A DNA stretch of 43,574 nucleotides from Fusobacterium sp. IOR10 (GCF_010367435.1 NZ_WJWY01000018.1:1-43574); one strand, 5' to 3'. Positions 32,539 to 43,452 are shown, counted from the stretch's first letter. Numbers and translations are program-made. Notes: a model not told the origin generated them from the sequence alone.

Positions 32539-33588
32539 ATGCTTAATGATAGAGAGAAATTAGTATTAAATGCTATTATAGATTTTTATTTGAGATTTGG
32601 AGAAACAATAGGATCTAGGACTTTGGTAAAAAAATATAATATAGGATTGTCTTCTGCTACAATTAGAAATGTTATGTCTGATTTGGAGGATAGTAAGTTT
32701 ATAGTTAAGACGCATTCTTCTTCTGGAAGAATACCTACAGATTTAGGTTATAAATATTATTTAAATGAACTTTTAAAAATAGAAAAATTGTCAAGAGAAG
32801 AGAAAGTTAAAATAAATAATGAATATGAAAGAAAAGTAAATGCTATAGATGTAATATTACAACAAACATCAGCTCTTCTTTCTCAATTAACTAACTGTGC
32901 TTCTGTTGTTATAGAACCAGTTCATAGAAAAGAAAATATAACTAAAATAGAACTTGTACATATTGATGATTTCTTAGTATTAGCAATAACAGTTACAGAA
33001 GATAGGAATGTAAGTACAAAGAAAATTCAATTGGATCATCCTATTTCAAAAGAAAAATTAGAGATTATGTCTAAAAAATTAAATGATCAAATAAAGAGAA
33101 GGGTAATTAAAAGCTACGAAGTGGAAGATGTAATAATTAAAAATTTTGAAGGATATGATAGTCTGAAAGATAAAGTGTATAAGGACATTGAAGGGAAATT
33201 ATATTTAAATAATTCTTCAATTATATTCAAAGATAAAAATGTAAATGAAGTTATGGATGTTTTGGAAATGTTTAATGAAGAAAAAGATGTTAAACATTTT
33301 TTTGAAAAGGTTTTATCAACAAGGAAAAATAATGAAGGGAAAGTTAGTGTTATACTTGGAGATGAGTTGCCAATAAAAGGGTTAGAAGATTTTAGCTTTG
33401 TGTATTCAACCTATAAAAAAAATGGATCTGAAGGGATTATAGGAGTTTTAGGTCCTAAAAGGATGCCTTATTCAAAGACTATGGGAATTATAGAATACAT
33501 AAGTAACGAAGTTGAAAAAGTAATTAATAATGAAAAAAAATCATTAGATTTACATAAGAAAAAGGAGCTGGATAATGTCAAAAAATAA
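32539..33588 (+). CDS. hrcA: heat-inducible transcription repressor HrcA
   Basis: HrcA binds CIRCE and represses class I heat-shock genes; a functioning chaperonin normally keeps it active. The 349-residue protein has an N-terminal winged helix (LNDREKLVLNAIIDFYLRFG, then TIRNVMSDLEDSKFIVKTHSSSGRIPTDLGYKYYL) and a C-terminal dimerisation domain with FSFVYSTYKKNGSEGIIGVLGPKRMPYSK. The ATG has AGGAGG at ideal spacing. It overlaps grpE by 14 bases. groES/groEL are not in the window. Confidence 0.97.
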   Translation: MLNDREKLVLNAIIDFYLRFGETIGSRTLVKKYNIGLSSATIRNVMSDLEDSKFIVKTHSSSGRIPTDLGYKYYLNELLKIEKLSREEKVKINNEYERKVNAIDVILQQTSALLSQLTNCASVVIEPVHRKENITKIELVHIDDFLVLAITVTEDRNVSTKKIQLDHPISKEKLEIMSKKLNDQIKRRVIKSYEVEDVIIKNFEGYDSLKDKVYKDIEGKLYLNNSSIIFKDKNVNEVMDVLEMFNEEKDVKHFFEKVLSTRKNNEGKVSVILGDELPIKGLEDFSFVYSTYKKNGSEGIIGVLGPKRMPYSKTMGIIEYISNEVEKVINNEKKSLDLHKKKELDNVKK

Positions 33589-34171
33589 AAAGCAAGAAGA
33601 ATTAAAAGAAGAGATAATAACTGAAAAACCACAAAAGGAAAATAACAAAAAAGAAACTAAAGAAAAAGAAACTAAAGAAAAAAAATCTGAGGATAAAGCT
33701 AAAGATGTTGAATCCTCTGAAGAAATAATAGAAAAATTAAAATTAGAAGTAGAGGATTGGAAAAATTCTTATATGAGAAAGCAAGCTGATTTTCAAAACT
33801 TTACCAAAAGAAAAGAAAAAGAAATGGAAGAATTAAGAAAGTTTGCATCTGAAAAAATAATAGTTAAGCTTTTAGATGGAATAGATAATTTATCTAGGGC
33901 AGTGGAAACTTCAAAACAAACTTCTGACTTTGAAAGTCTTTCTAAAGGTGTTGAAATGACATTAAATCAGTTTAAACAAATTTTAAAAACAGAAGGTGTT
34001 GAAGCAATAGAAACAGATAATAAAGAATTTGATCCACAAAAACATATGGCAGTAATGGTTGAAGAAAGTGAAGAAGTTAAAAATAATCATATTATAATGG
34101 AGCTTCAAAAGGGATATTCATTAAAAGGAAAAGTAGTAAGACCATCAATGGTTAAAGTTTGTAAGAAATAA
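33575..34171 (+). CDS. grpE: nucleotide exchange factor GrpE
   Basis: GrpE releases ADP from DnaK. The 198-residue protein has a very lysine/glutamate-rich, low-complexity N-terminus (about 1-50), a long coiled-coil helix (about 50-110, EEIIEKLKLEVEDWKNSYMR and ADFQNFTKRKEKEMEELRKF), and a C-terminal beta domain with EFDPQKHMAVMVEE and GYSLKGKVVRPSMVKV. GGAG in the hrcA 3' end serves as ribosome site. It lies between hrcA and dnaK. Confidence 0.96.
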   Translation: MSKNKKQEELKEEIITEKPQKENNKKETKEKETKEKKSEDKAKDVESSEEIIEKLKLEVEDWKNSYMRKQADFQNFTKRKEKEMEELRKFASEKIIVKLLDGIDNLSRAVETSKQTSDFESLSKGVEMTLNQFKQILKTEGVEAIETDNKEFDPQKHMAVMVEESEEVKNNHIIMELQKGYSLKGKVVRPSMVKVCKK

Positions 34172-34179
34172 AATATTAA

Positions 34180-36051
<1,872 letters not shown>

Positions 36052-36072
36052 TTAATATCTAATAATTATTTA

Positions 36073-36101
36073 TTGGGAATAGAGTCTAACTCTATTCCCA
36101 A
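36073..36101 (+). terminator. terminator-like hairpin after dnaK
   Basis: TTGGGAATAGAG (36073-36084) and CTCTATTCCCAA (36090-36101) form a perfect 12-bp stem with a five-base loop. The following TTTATTC is only weakly T-rich, so it may end transcription partly or protect the dnaK message 3' end. Confidence 0.7.
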
Positions 36102-36397
36102 TTTATTCTATATATTTTTAATGAAAATATTAATAAAAAAGAATATATTTTATATATAATTTTTTTAGAGATATATTCTTTTAAGTTTAGAAATTACTCA
36201 ATATAGTAATAATTTTAAGGTTTTAAAAGAGGGATTTATAGTTTCTAACAAAGAAAATATTTAAAGGAAATAGCCTAGACTTAAAAAAAGATATTTTTAT
36301 GAATAATCCTTTAATTTTGAGAAAATAAATTCTTCAAAAGAATCAATAAAAAATCTAATGTAATAATAGTGGTCTAAAATTTAATGGAGGAAATAAA
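36102..36397. other. gap between dnaK and dnaJ with inverted repeats, no gene
   Basis: Together with the hairpin before it, this makes a 346-base gene-free stretch. The longest plus-strand ATG reading I see is about ten codons. It contains a perfect 12-bp inverted repeat, AAAAGAATATAT (36137-36148) with ATATATTCTTTT (36171-36182), and a 6-bp one, ATTCTT/AAGAAT (36329-36343). A TATAAT-like hexamer occurs at 36155-36160 inside the larger repeat's loop. A dnaJ promoter must lie here, but none stands out. ATGGAGG just before the dnaJ ATG is the ribosome site. Confidence 0.6.
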
Positions 36398-37543
36398 ATG
36401 GAAAAAAAAGATTATTATGATCTTTTGGGAATTGAAAAAACAGCTTCTGATTCAGAAATAAAGAAAGCTTATAGAAAACTTGCAATGAAATATCACCCTG
36501 ATAAATTTAGTAATGCAAGTGAAAAAGAAAAAAAGGAAGCTGAAAATAAATTTAAAGAGATAAATGAAGCGTATCAAGTTTTATCTGATTCAGATAAAAA
36601 AAGTAAATATGATAGATTTGGTCATGCAGCCTTTGAAAATGGTGGAGGGAATCCAGGTGGATTTGGCGGTGGATTCGGAAGTGGATTCAGTGGAGAAGAT
36701 ATTTTTTCTTCATTTTTTGGCGGTGGATTTGGTGGTTCTCAAGGACAAAGAGGTCCTGAGCCAGGTAATGATTTAAGAGTAGACGTTATAATAACTTTAG
36801 AAGAAGTTGCTAAGGGTGGAGAAAAAGAAATAAAATACACAAGAATGGGAAAATGTTCTAAATGTCATGGAAGTGGAGCAGAACCAGGTAGCAAAATGAA
36901 TAAATGTCCAAAGTGTCATGGATCAGGTAGAATAGAAAAAATTCAAAGAACAATGTTAGGAAACTTTAAAAGTGTTGTGGAATGTGATGAATGTAATGGT
37001 AAGGGAAAAATTCCAGAAACAAAATGTTCAAAATGTAGGGGTACTGGAGTAGAGAGAGAACAAGTTAAAAAGAAAATAAAAATTCCTATAGGAATTCATG
37101 ATGGGCAAAGATTGAGAATGTCAGGAATGGGAGATGCAAGTTCTGAAGGTGGAGAAAATGGAGATTTGTACATTTTTTTCCATGTAAAAGAGCATAATTT
37201 TTTCGTGAGAGATGAAGAGGATATAATTTGTGAGGTTCCAATTACATTTATTAAAGCAACTTTAGGTGGAGAAGTAGTTATACCTACATTAACAGGAAAG
37301 AAAACAATAAAAATAGCTAAGGGTACTCAAAATGGAAAGGTATTAAGGTTAAGAGGAGAAGGTATTCATAACCCTAGAGCCTATGCTCCAGGTGATCTTT
37401 TAGTAAAAATACTTATTGAAATCCCAACTAACTTAAATGTAGAACAAGAAAAATTACTTAAAGAGTTTGATAATAGTTTAAAAGATAAGAATTATAAGAT
37501 GAATAAAGGGTTCTTAAATAAATTGAAAGATTTATTTAAGTAA
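36398..37543 (+). CDS. dnaJ: chaperone protein DnaJ
   Basis: DnaJ delivers substrates to DnaK and stimulates its ATPase. The 381-residue protein has an N-terminal J domain with HPD at 33-35, a Gly/Phe-rich linker (about 82-118), and four CxxCxGxG zinc repeats at 153-160, 170-177, 196-203 and 210-217. A C-terminal substrate and dimer domain (DLYIFFHVKEHNFFVRDEEDI and onward) completes it. It is separated from dnaK by 346 bases and so may not depend only on the CIRCE promoter. Confidence 0.97.
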   Translation: MEKKDYYDLLGIEKTASDSEIKKAYRKLAMKYHPDKFSNASEKEKKEAENKFKEINEAYQVLSDSDKKSKYDRFGHAAFENGGGNPGGFGGGFGSGFSGEDIFSSFFGGGFGGSQGQRGPEPGNDLRVDVIITLEEVAKGGEKEIKYTRMGKCSKCHGSGAEPGSKMNKCPKCHGSGRIEKIQRTMLGNFKSVVECDECNGKGKIPETKCSKCRGTGVEREQVKKKIKIPIGIHDGQRLRMSGMGDASSEGGENGDLYIFFHVKEHNFFVRDEEDIICEVPITFIKATLGGEVVIPTLTGKKTIKIAKGTQNGKVLRLRGEGIHNPRAYAPGDLLVKILIEIPTNLNVEQEKLLKEFDNSLKDKNYKMNKGFLNKLKDLFK

Positions 37544-37553
37544 TAAAGAATAA

Positions 37554-37582
37554 TTGAAAAAAGGATATCTCTATGATATACT
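37554..37582 (+). promoter_or_regulatory. predicted promoter of yajC
   Basis: TTGAAA (37554-37559) and TATACT (37577-37582) are 17 bases apart, with TGA before the -10. It lies directly after the dnaJ stop. Confidence 0.75.
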
Positions 37583-37616
37583 AAAGGCGTAAAACTAAAA
37601 TTAGGAGGGACTATTA

Positions 37617-37886
37617 ATGAATCAAATTTTTGCAAAATACGGAACTGTTATAATGATTGTAGTATGGATAGCGATTATATATTTCTTTATGGTTATGCCA
37701 AATAAGAAAAAACAAAAGAAACAAAAAGCAATGATGGAATCTTTAAAAGATGGAGATGAAATTGTAACAATAGGTGGAGTAAAGGGAACTATTGCTAGAG
37801 TGGAAGAATCTTTTGTTGTTATAAAAATAGACAAAGGTACACATATGACTATTAGAAAGTCAGCTGTTGCAGTTGTGCTAGACTAA
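37617..37886 (+). CDS. yajC: preprotein translocase accessory subunit YajC
   Basis: YajC is a small inner-membrane partner of SecDF-SecYEG. The 89-residue protein has one N-terminal helix (about 9-27), a basic KKKQKKQKAMM stretch after PN, and the diagnostic SLKDGDEIVTIGGVKGTIARV followed by VVIKIDKGTHMTIRKSAV. AGGAGGG is upstream of the ATG. It has its own promoter and terminator, and secD/secF are not adjacent. Confidence 0.93.
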   Translation: MNQIFAKYGTVIMIVVWIAIIYFFMVMPNKKKQKKQKAMMESLKDGDEIVTIGGVKGTIARVEESFVVIKIDKGTHMTIRKSAVAVVLD

Positions 37887-37903
37887 TTGATTATAATATA
37901 AAA

Positions 37904-37934
37904 CGACAATTAGTAATAATTGTCGTTTTTTTTT
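37904..37934 (+). terminator. intrinsic terminator after yajC
   Basis: CGACAATTA (37904-37912) pairs with TAATTGTCG (37917-37925) around GTAA, followed by nine T (37926-37934). Confidence 0.92.
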
Positions 37935-37968
37935 ACAAATCATTATGTAATAAAGGATAAGATAAAAT

Positions 37969-38988
37969 ATGAAAAAAAAATATTTAAGTTTTATAATATT
38001 TTTTATATTTTTTAGTTTTAGTTTTTCAAGTACAATAAAAAATATAAGATTTAATAAATACCCATCTCAAATTGTTTTTGATATGGATGAGCAATCCCCT
38101 AAATACAATAGTGACTATGATGAGTATAATAGATTATTATTTTTAGAAATAAAAAATAATGGGAATAGCAAATTTAATTTGAACAATCCATTATCTAAGT
38201 ATATAGAAAATATTAAACAAGTAAATTATAATAATTCCACAGGATTTTTTGTTAATTTAAAAAAGAACATATTTTACAAAGTTAGTATGAGAAAAAATCC
38301 ATATAGGGTGGTAGTTGATTTATCTAAAAGTCGTCATAATAAGCAGTATACTATTGTTATAGATCCAGGACATGGGGGAAAAGATCCTGGAGCAATGGGT
38401 AATGGATTAAAAGAAAAGGATTTGGTTCTTTCAATTGGGAAATATTTAAAAAAAGAACTAGATAAAGATTTTAATGTTGTTATGACAAGGGATACAGACG
38501 AGTTTATAACTTTGCAAAATAGAAGTAAGGTAGCAAATGGATTAGAGGCAAATCTTTTTATAAGTTTACATATAAATTCCTCTGAATCAACTAAAATGAA
38601 CGGGATGGAAATATTTTATTTTTCAAAAAAATCATCTTCCTATGCTAGGAAAATAGCAAAATTTGAAAATAGTTTTGCAGAGAAATATGGAGAGGATACA
38701 AAGAAAATAGTTCAGATAGTAACTGATATTTCTTATGACAACAATCAAGCAGAGTCTATGAAGTTGGCAGAAAAATTAAATGATGATTTATCAAAAAAAA
38801 TGAAAATGAAAAACAGAAAAATTCATGGGGCAAATTTTGCAGTGCTTAGAGGAATAAATTGTCCGGGAATACTTATAGAAACAGGATTTATTAGAAATAA
38901 GTCTGATAGTAGAAAGTTGAAAAATAAAACAAATCAAAAATTTATAGCTAAAGAAATATCAAAATATGTTAGGGAATATTTTTATTAG
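37969..38988 (+). CDS. N-acetylmuramoyl-L-alanine amidase with AMIN domain
   Basis: This zinc amidase cuts the bond between MurNAc and the stem peptide during cell separation or wall remodelling. The 339-residue protein has a signal peptide (first ~20 residues), an AMIN-like beta domain (about 24-120) that targets peptidoglycan, and an Amidase_3 domain with His135 (DPGHGGKDPG), Glu149, His201 (SLHINSS) and Glu304 (ETGF). There is no internal blocking helix obvious before NNQAES. AAGGATAAG precedes the ATG. It is followed after nine bases by a GerMN-domain gene. Confidence 0.92.
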   Translation: MKKKYLSFIIFFIFFSFSFSSTIKNIRFNKYPSQIVFDMDEQSPKYNSDYDEYNRLLFLEIKNNGNSKFNLNNPLSKYIENIKQVNYNNSTGFFVNLKKNIFYKVSMRKNPYRVVVDLSKSRHNKQYTIVIDPGHGGKDPGAMGNGLKEKDLVLSIGKYLKKELDKDFNVVMTRDTDEFITLQNRSKVANGLEANLFISLHINSSESTKMNGMEIFYFSKKSSSYARKIAKFENSFAEKYGEDTKKIVQIVTDISYDNNQAESMKLAEKLNDDLSKKMKMKNRKIHGANFAVLRGINCPGILIETGFIRNKSDSRKLKNKTNQKFIAKEISKYVREYFY

Positions 38989-38997
38989 GAGAAAATA

Positions 38998-39573
38998 ATG
39001 AAAGAAGAAATGAAAGAAGAAATAACAAAAAAAAATAGAGAAATAAAATGGAGAAGTCTAAATAATTATTTTGGATTTATACTTTTGATTACCTTAATTA
39101 CAGGCTATTTTTATTTTAATAGAGATTATACTCCTAAAAAAATACTTATAAAGAATATTTCTATTAAGGAAAATAAAGAAAGTAAACTTTATATTTATTA
39201 TCCTGAAAAAGGTGAGTTATTAAATGAGGAGATTACTGTTAACGAAAAATTTGGGACAGATTTCATTGTGAGAGATACTATAAAAAATGTTGTTTTAAAA
39301 CTTGAAAAGTTAAACAAGATACCTCAATTAGAATTTGGGAACAAAGTAGATTATTTTATTTTAAAAGATCAAATATACATAGATGTTCCTGAGGTAATGT
39401 TTGGAAAAGTTAATTCTCCAAGGGATGAGCTGTTACTTATATATTCCTTTATAAATTCATTGACTAATATAAAGGGAATAAACAGTGTAAGATTTTTAAT
39501 AGATAATGTTGATGTTGAAAAAATAAAATATTCAAATTTAATTAAAAATTATACTTATAAGAGGAATATTTAG
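38998..39573 (+). CDS. membrane-anchored GerMN-domain protein
   Basis: This 191-residue protein has a charged N-terminus, one membrane helix (about 25-41) and an extracytoplasmic domain. The latter reads as a GerMN fold: LYIYYPEKGELLNEEITVN, then VDYFILKDQIYIDVPEVMF, then LLIYSFINSLTNIKGINSVRFLIDN. GerMN domains occur in spore germination protein GerM and in cell-wall or lipoprotein contexts. Nothing here suggests sporulation. Direct linkage to an amidase suggests a wall-remodelling accessory role, which is inference. GGAG precedes the ATG. Confidence 0.72.
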   Translation: MKEEMKEEITKKNREIKWRSLNNYFGFILLITLITGYFYFNRDYTPKKILIKNISIKENKESKLYIYYPEKGELLNEEITVNEKFGTDFIVRDTIKNVVLKLEKLNKIPQLEFGNKVDYFILKDQIYIDVPEVMFGKVNSPRDELLLIYSFINSLTNIKGINSVRFLIDNVDVEKIKYSNLIKNYTYKRNI

Positions 39574-39580
39574 TGTATAA

Positions 39581-39610
39581 TAAGGGTGTATGAAAGCACC
39601 CTTATTTATT
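39581..39610 (+). terminator. weak terminator or attenuator hairpin before yqeK
   Basis: TAAGGGTG (39581-39588) pairs with CACCCTTA (39597-39604) around an eight-base loop, followed by TTTATTT. The T tail is interrupted, so read-through into yqeK is likely. Confidence 0.6.
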
Positions 39611-39623
39611 TAAGGAGAACTAA

Positions 39624-40181
39624 ATGGATATAAAAGAAATTAGAGAAAAAGTTAAAAATAAACTATCATTAAAAAGATATAATCATACACTTGGAGTGGA
39701 AAAAATTGCAGTTATTTTAGCAAAAAAAAATAACTATGATGAAAAAAAAGCAAGAATAGCAGCTCTTTTACATGATTATATGAAAGAAGAGAAGATAGAT
39801 AAATTAAAAGAAATTTGTAAAGATGTAAAAGAAGTAAAAGGATATGAAAAATTAATAGAAATACTACATGGATTTGCAGCAGGAATAATTCTTTCTAAAG
39901 AATTTCAAATAGAAGATATTGAAATAGAAGAGGCAATTAAATATCATACAATAGGAAAAGAAAACATGTCAATTTTAGATAAAATAATTTATATTTCAGA
40001 TGCAATAGAAGAGGGAAGAGAGTATCCAGGAGTAGATATTATTAGAAAAAAAACTTATGAAAATATAGATGAGGGGATAATTGAAGAAGTTAAAAGAAAA
40101 ATAAATTATCTAAGTGCAAAAAATGGAATTATTCACGAAAACACTTTAAAGATGTTAAAGGTTTTAGAAAAAAGGAGATAA
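39624..40181 (+). CDS. yqeK: YqeK-type HD hydrolase (symmetrical Ap4A hydrolase)
   Basis: YqeK proteins split diadenosine tetraphosphate into two ADP. The 185-residue product has HD ligands His21 (RYNHTLGV), His50-Asp51 (ALLHDYMKE), His82 (LHGFAAG), His108 (IKYHTIG) and Asp126 (YISDAIEEGREYPGV). The last stretch is the YqeK signature. The usual neighbour nadD is absent. AAGGAG precedes the ATG and rnr starts three bases after it. Confidence 0.9.
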   Translation: MDIKEIREKVKNKLSLKRYNHTLGVEKIAVILAKKNNYDEKKARIAALLHDYMKEEKIDKLKEICKDVKEVKGYEKLIEILHGFAAGIILSKEFQIEDIEIEEAIKYHTIGKENMSILDKIIYISDAIEEGREYPGVDIIRKKTYENIDEGIIEEVKRKINYLSAKNGIIHENTLKMLKVLEKRR

Positions 40182-40183
40182 TT

Positions 40184-42319
40184 ATGGATGTAGAGATAGC
40201 TTTAAAAAAATTAAAAACATATTTAGAAAAAAATAAAAAATCTGTTGGAATAGATGAAATTTATAATGTTTTAAATTGGTCTTCAAAATTAAAGAAGAAA
40301 AATAGAGATATTTTAGACTCATGGGTAGAATTAGGAGAATTAACAAGATCTAAAAGAGGAAAATATAATATTCCAGAAAATATAGGAATGGTTAAAGGAG
40401 AGCTTTCTGTTGTAAAAAACAAATTTGGATTTGTAGATACAGAAACAGAAGGAATATTCATACCAGGATCTAAATTTAATGGAGCGTTGGATGGAGATGT
40501 AGTTTTAGTAATTGTTGCTGAATCCACAAGAGAAAAAGGCAAAAAAGAGGGAGAAATATATAAAGTTATAAAAAGGTCAACTGATAAAGTAATTGGGATA
40601 TTATCTAAACAAAAAACTTTTGGTTTTGTTACACCAACTCATTCTTTTGGAAAAGATATTTATATACCTAAAAGATTTTTACAAAAAGCCAAAGATGGAG
40701 AATTAGTTTTAGTTAAAATAGATTTTTTTGGAGATAATGAAAGAAAACCAGAAGGACAAATAATAGAAGCTCTTGGGGATCCTCTAGATAGTGGTGTTAT
40801 GATAGAAGGTCTTTTAAAAAGAGAGGGACTAGAAGAAAACTTTCCAAAAGAAGTTTTAAGAGAAGCAAGGGGAATACCTAATAAAATTTCTAAAAAAGAT
40901 TTAGAAAATAGGGTTGATATTAGAGATTTATCTTTAATTACAATTGATGGATCTGACGCTAAGGATTTAGACGATGCAGTGTATGTTGAAAAAAAATCCA
41001 ATGGAGACTATAGATTAATAGTAAGTATAGCAGATGTAAGTTATTATGTTAAAGAAGATTCTCAAATGGATAAGGAAGCTTTTAAGAGAGGAAATTCAGT
41101 TTATTTAGTGGATAGGGTTTTACCAATGCTACCAAGAGAACTTTCCAATGGAATATGTTCTTTAAATCCAAATGAAGATAAATTAGTTTTCACATGTGAC
41201 ATGATAATTGATTCACTAGGTAAAGTTAAAGATGTTAAAACTTATAAGGGAGTTATGAATTCAGTTCATCGTATGACTTATTCAAGTGTGAATAAAATAT
41301 TTGCTGGGGAAATTGAAGAAACAGAAAAATATAAAGATATAAAAAATATGATATTTGATATGCTAGAATTATCTAAAATAATTAGACAGGTTAAGTATAA
41401 AAGAGGAAGTATTGATTTTGACTTACCTGAAGTAAAAGTAGTATTAGATGAAAATAAAAAAGTAGATCATTTAGAAAGAAGAGATAGGGGAGAAGCTGAA
41501 AGAGTTATAGAAGACTTTATGATTACTGCAAATGAATCTGTTGCAGAAAAATTATTTTGGTTGGAAATTCCAAGTATTTATAGAACTCATGAAAAACCAG
41601 ATCCAGAAAGAATAGAAAATCTAAATGAGGTTTTAGGGAAATTTGGATATAAAATTTGGTTAAGTTCAGAAGGGATTCATCCTAAGAAATTCCAATCTAT
41701 AATTGAAGATTCTCAAGCAAAAGGAATTAGTATGATAGTTCATAAAATGATTCTTAGATCTTTAAAACAAGCAAGATATACTGAAAATAATATAGGGCAT
41801 TTTGGATTAGCTTCAAGTTATTATACTCATTTCACATCTCCAATAAGAAGATATGCTGATTTGATGATTCATAGAATATTAGAAAATGTTTTAACAGGTT
41901 ATCCTAATAAAAAATATACAGAAAAAATGGAAAAGGAATTACCAAATATTTGTGCTTCAATATCAAAATCAGAAAGAAGTGCAATGAAAGTAGAAGAAGA
42001 AAGTACAAAAATAAAAATTATAGAATTTATGTTAGGGAAAATAGGAGATGTTTTTAAAGGTACAATAGTTGGCTTTAGTAATAGAAAAGTATTTATAGAA
42101 ACTGAAGAATTAGTTGAATGTATGTGGGATGTAACTAATTCATCACATTATTTTGAATTTAATGAAAAAGAGTATCATATGTTAGATAGGGATAATGGAG
42201 ATATTTACAATTTAGGAGATAAAATTGAGGTAATAATAGCTAGAGTTGATATGGTAAATTTAGAAATCGAGGTATCTCCATATGTTAGAATGGAGGGGAG
42301 TAATGATATTAGCAAATAA
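40184..42319 (+). CDS. rnr: ribonuclease R
   Basis: RNase R is a 3'-5' exonuclease that degrades structured RNA and, with SmpB/tmRNA, non-stop mRNAs. The 711-residue protein has an N-terminal winged helix, two cold-shock domains (KFGFVDTETEGIFIPG and FGFVTPTHSFGKDIYIP), and the RNB catalytic domain with Asp255, 261, 263 and 264 in TIDGSDAKDLDDAV. FTSPIRRYADLMIHR and a C-terminal S1 domain complete it. It ends inside smpB, an arrangement that fits their joint work in ribosome rescue. Confidence 0.96.
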   Translation: MDVEIALKKLKTYLEKNKKSVGIDEIYNVLNWSSKLKKKNRDILDSWVELGELTRSKRGKYNIPENIGMVKGELSVVKNKFGFVDTETEGIFIPGSKFNGALDGDVVLVIVAESTREKGKKEGEIYKVIKRSTDKVIGILSKQKTFGFVTPTHSFGKDIYIPKRFLQKAKDGELVLVKIDFFGDNERKPEGQIIEALGDPLDSGVMIEGLLKREGLEENFPKEVLREARGIPNKISKKDLENRVDIRDLSLITIDGSDAKDLDDAVYVEKKSNGDYRLIVSIADVSYYVKEDSQMDKEAFKRGNSVYLVDRVLPMLPRELSNGICSLNPNEDKLVFTCDMIIDSLGKVKDVKTYKGVMNSVHRMTYSSVNKIFAGEIEETEKYKDIKNMIFDMLELSKIIRQVKYKRGSIDFDLPEVKVVLDENKKVDHLERRDRGEAERVIEDFMITANESVAEKLFWLEIPSIYRTHEKPDPERIENLNEVLGKFGYKIWLSSEGIHPKKFQSIIEDSQAKGISMIVHKMILRSLKQARYTENNIGHFGLASSYYTHFTSPIRRYADLMIHRILENVLTGYPNKKYTEKMEKELPNICASISKSERSAMKVEEESTKIKIIEFMLGKIGDVFKGTIVGFSNRKVFIETEELVECMWDVTNSSHYFEFNEKEYHMLDRDNGDIYNLGDKIEVIIARVDMVNLEIEVSPYVRMEGSNDISK

Positions 42320-42746
42320 TAAAAAAGCTTTTTTTGATTATTTTATAGAAGACAGATTAGAAGTTGGGATAGAACTTGTTGGAAGTGAAGTGAAATCTGT
42401 TAAGGCTGGGAAGGTTAGTATAAAAGAATCCTTTGTAAGACTTATAAATGGGGAATTATTTATTATGGGTATGTCCATAGTTCCATGGGAGTTTGGAAGT
42501 GTTTATAACCCTGAAGAAAGAAGAGTAAGAAAATTATTACTTCATAAAAAAGAAATAAGAAAATTTAATGAAAAAGTAAGTCAAAAGGGTTATACAATTG
42601 TAGCCTTGAATATTCATTTATCAAGAGGTCGTGTTAAATTAGACATAGCTCTTGCTAGAGGAAAGAAAAACTATGATAAAAGGGAAAGTTTGGCTAAAAA
42701 AGATCAAAAAAGAGCAATGGAAAGAGAAATGAAGGAAAGGTATTAA
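42303..42746 (+). CDS. smpB: SsrA-binding protein SmpB
   Basis: SmpB escorts tmRNA to stalled ribosomes. I start at ATG 42303, preceded by GGAGGGG (42292-42298), giving 147 residues. A longer in-frame reading to 42282 would add seven residues that belong to no family member. Features are NNKKAFFDYFIED, GIELVGSEVKSVKAGKVSIKESFV, and the C-terminal basic tail GKKNYDKRESLAKKDQKRAM. It overlaps rnr by 17 bases. The ssrA gene itself is not seen in the window. Confidence 0.96.
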   Translation: MILANNKKAFFDYFIEDRLEVGIELVGSEVKSVKAGKVSIKESFVRLINGELFIMGMSIVPWEFGSVYNPEERRVRKLLLHKKEIRKFNEKVSQKGYTIVALNIHLSRGRVKLDIALARGKKNYDKRESLAKKDQKRAMEREMKERY

Positions 42747-42747
42747 A

Positions 42748-43452
42748 TTGGAATTAATAAAAGAAACAAAAAGATTAGAGAAATATTTGGTAGAATGTGG
42801 GATAGGTAGTAGAAGAGAAATAAAAAAATATGTTCATGAGGGAAGAATAAAAGTAAATGGGGAAATAACTTTAGATGAAAGGATTCATATAGATGAAAAA
42901 TTTCATAAGGTTACCTTTAATGATAGAAAATTAGAAAAAAAGATATTAAGATATTATATGTTGAATAAAGTATCAGGTTATATTACTGCGATGAAGGATA
43001 CAAATGGTAAAAAAACAGTTAAAGATTTACTGCCATCTTTTTTAGATACTAGAGGTTTGTCCCCTATAGGGCGATTGGATAAAGATACAGAAGGACTATT
43101 AATTTTTACTAACGATGGAAATTTATCTAAAATGATAGCTTCCCCAGATAATAATTGTAGTAAAGTATATTATGTTGAATTGGATAGGGAAATAACTGAT
43201 GAAGATATAATAAATCTTCAAAATAATGTAAAAATTGATGATTATATTTGTAAAGCTGCAAAAGTTGAGAAAATAACTTCTAAATCTATAAACTTAACTA
43301 TTACAGAGGGTAAATATCATCAAGTAAAAAAAATGATTAAAGCAATGGATAATAAAGTTAATTATTTAAAAAGAATAAAAGTTAGTAAGTTGGAACTGGG
43401 AGATTTAAAATTTGGAGAGATAAAAGAAATTAAGATAGAAGATATAATATAG
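42748..43452 (+). CDS. RsuA/RluB-family pseudouridine synthase
   Basis: This enzyme isomerises a uridine in rRNA. The 234-residue protein has an N-terminal S4 domain (LEKYLVECGIGSRREIKKYV, then EGRIKVNG). The catalytic core has the Asp of GRLDKDTEGLLIFTNDG. It ends GDLKFGEIKEIKIEDII, a family-like terminus. Whether it modifies 23S (RluB) or 16S (RsuA) cannot be decided. The start is TTG at 42748 with AAAGG (42736-42740) upstream. Its last stop base is also the first base of an insertion-sequence-like end. Confidence 0.9.
   Translation: MELIKETKRLEKYLVECGIGSRREIKKYVHEGRIKVNGEITLDERIHIDEKFHKVTFNDRKLEKKILRYYMLNKVSGYITAMKDTNGKKTVKDLLPSFLDTRGLSPIGRLDKDTEGLLIFTNDGNLSKMIASPDNNCSKVYYVELDREITDEDIINLQNNVKIDDYICKAAKVEKITSKSINLTITEGKYHQVKKMIKAMDNKVNYLKRIKVSKLELGDLKFGEIKEIKIEDII

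Noticed and set aside
40660-41001. 113-codon antisense frame within rnr
   Set aside because: It is a shadow of the conserved RNase R coding sequence and has no start context of its own.
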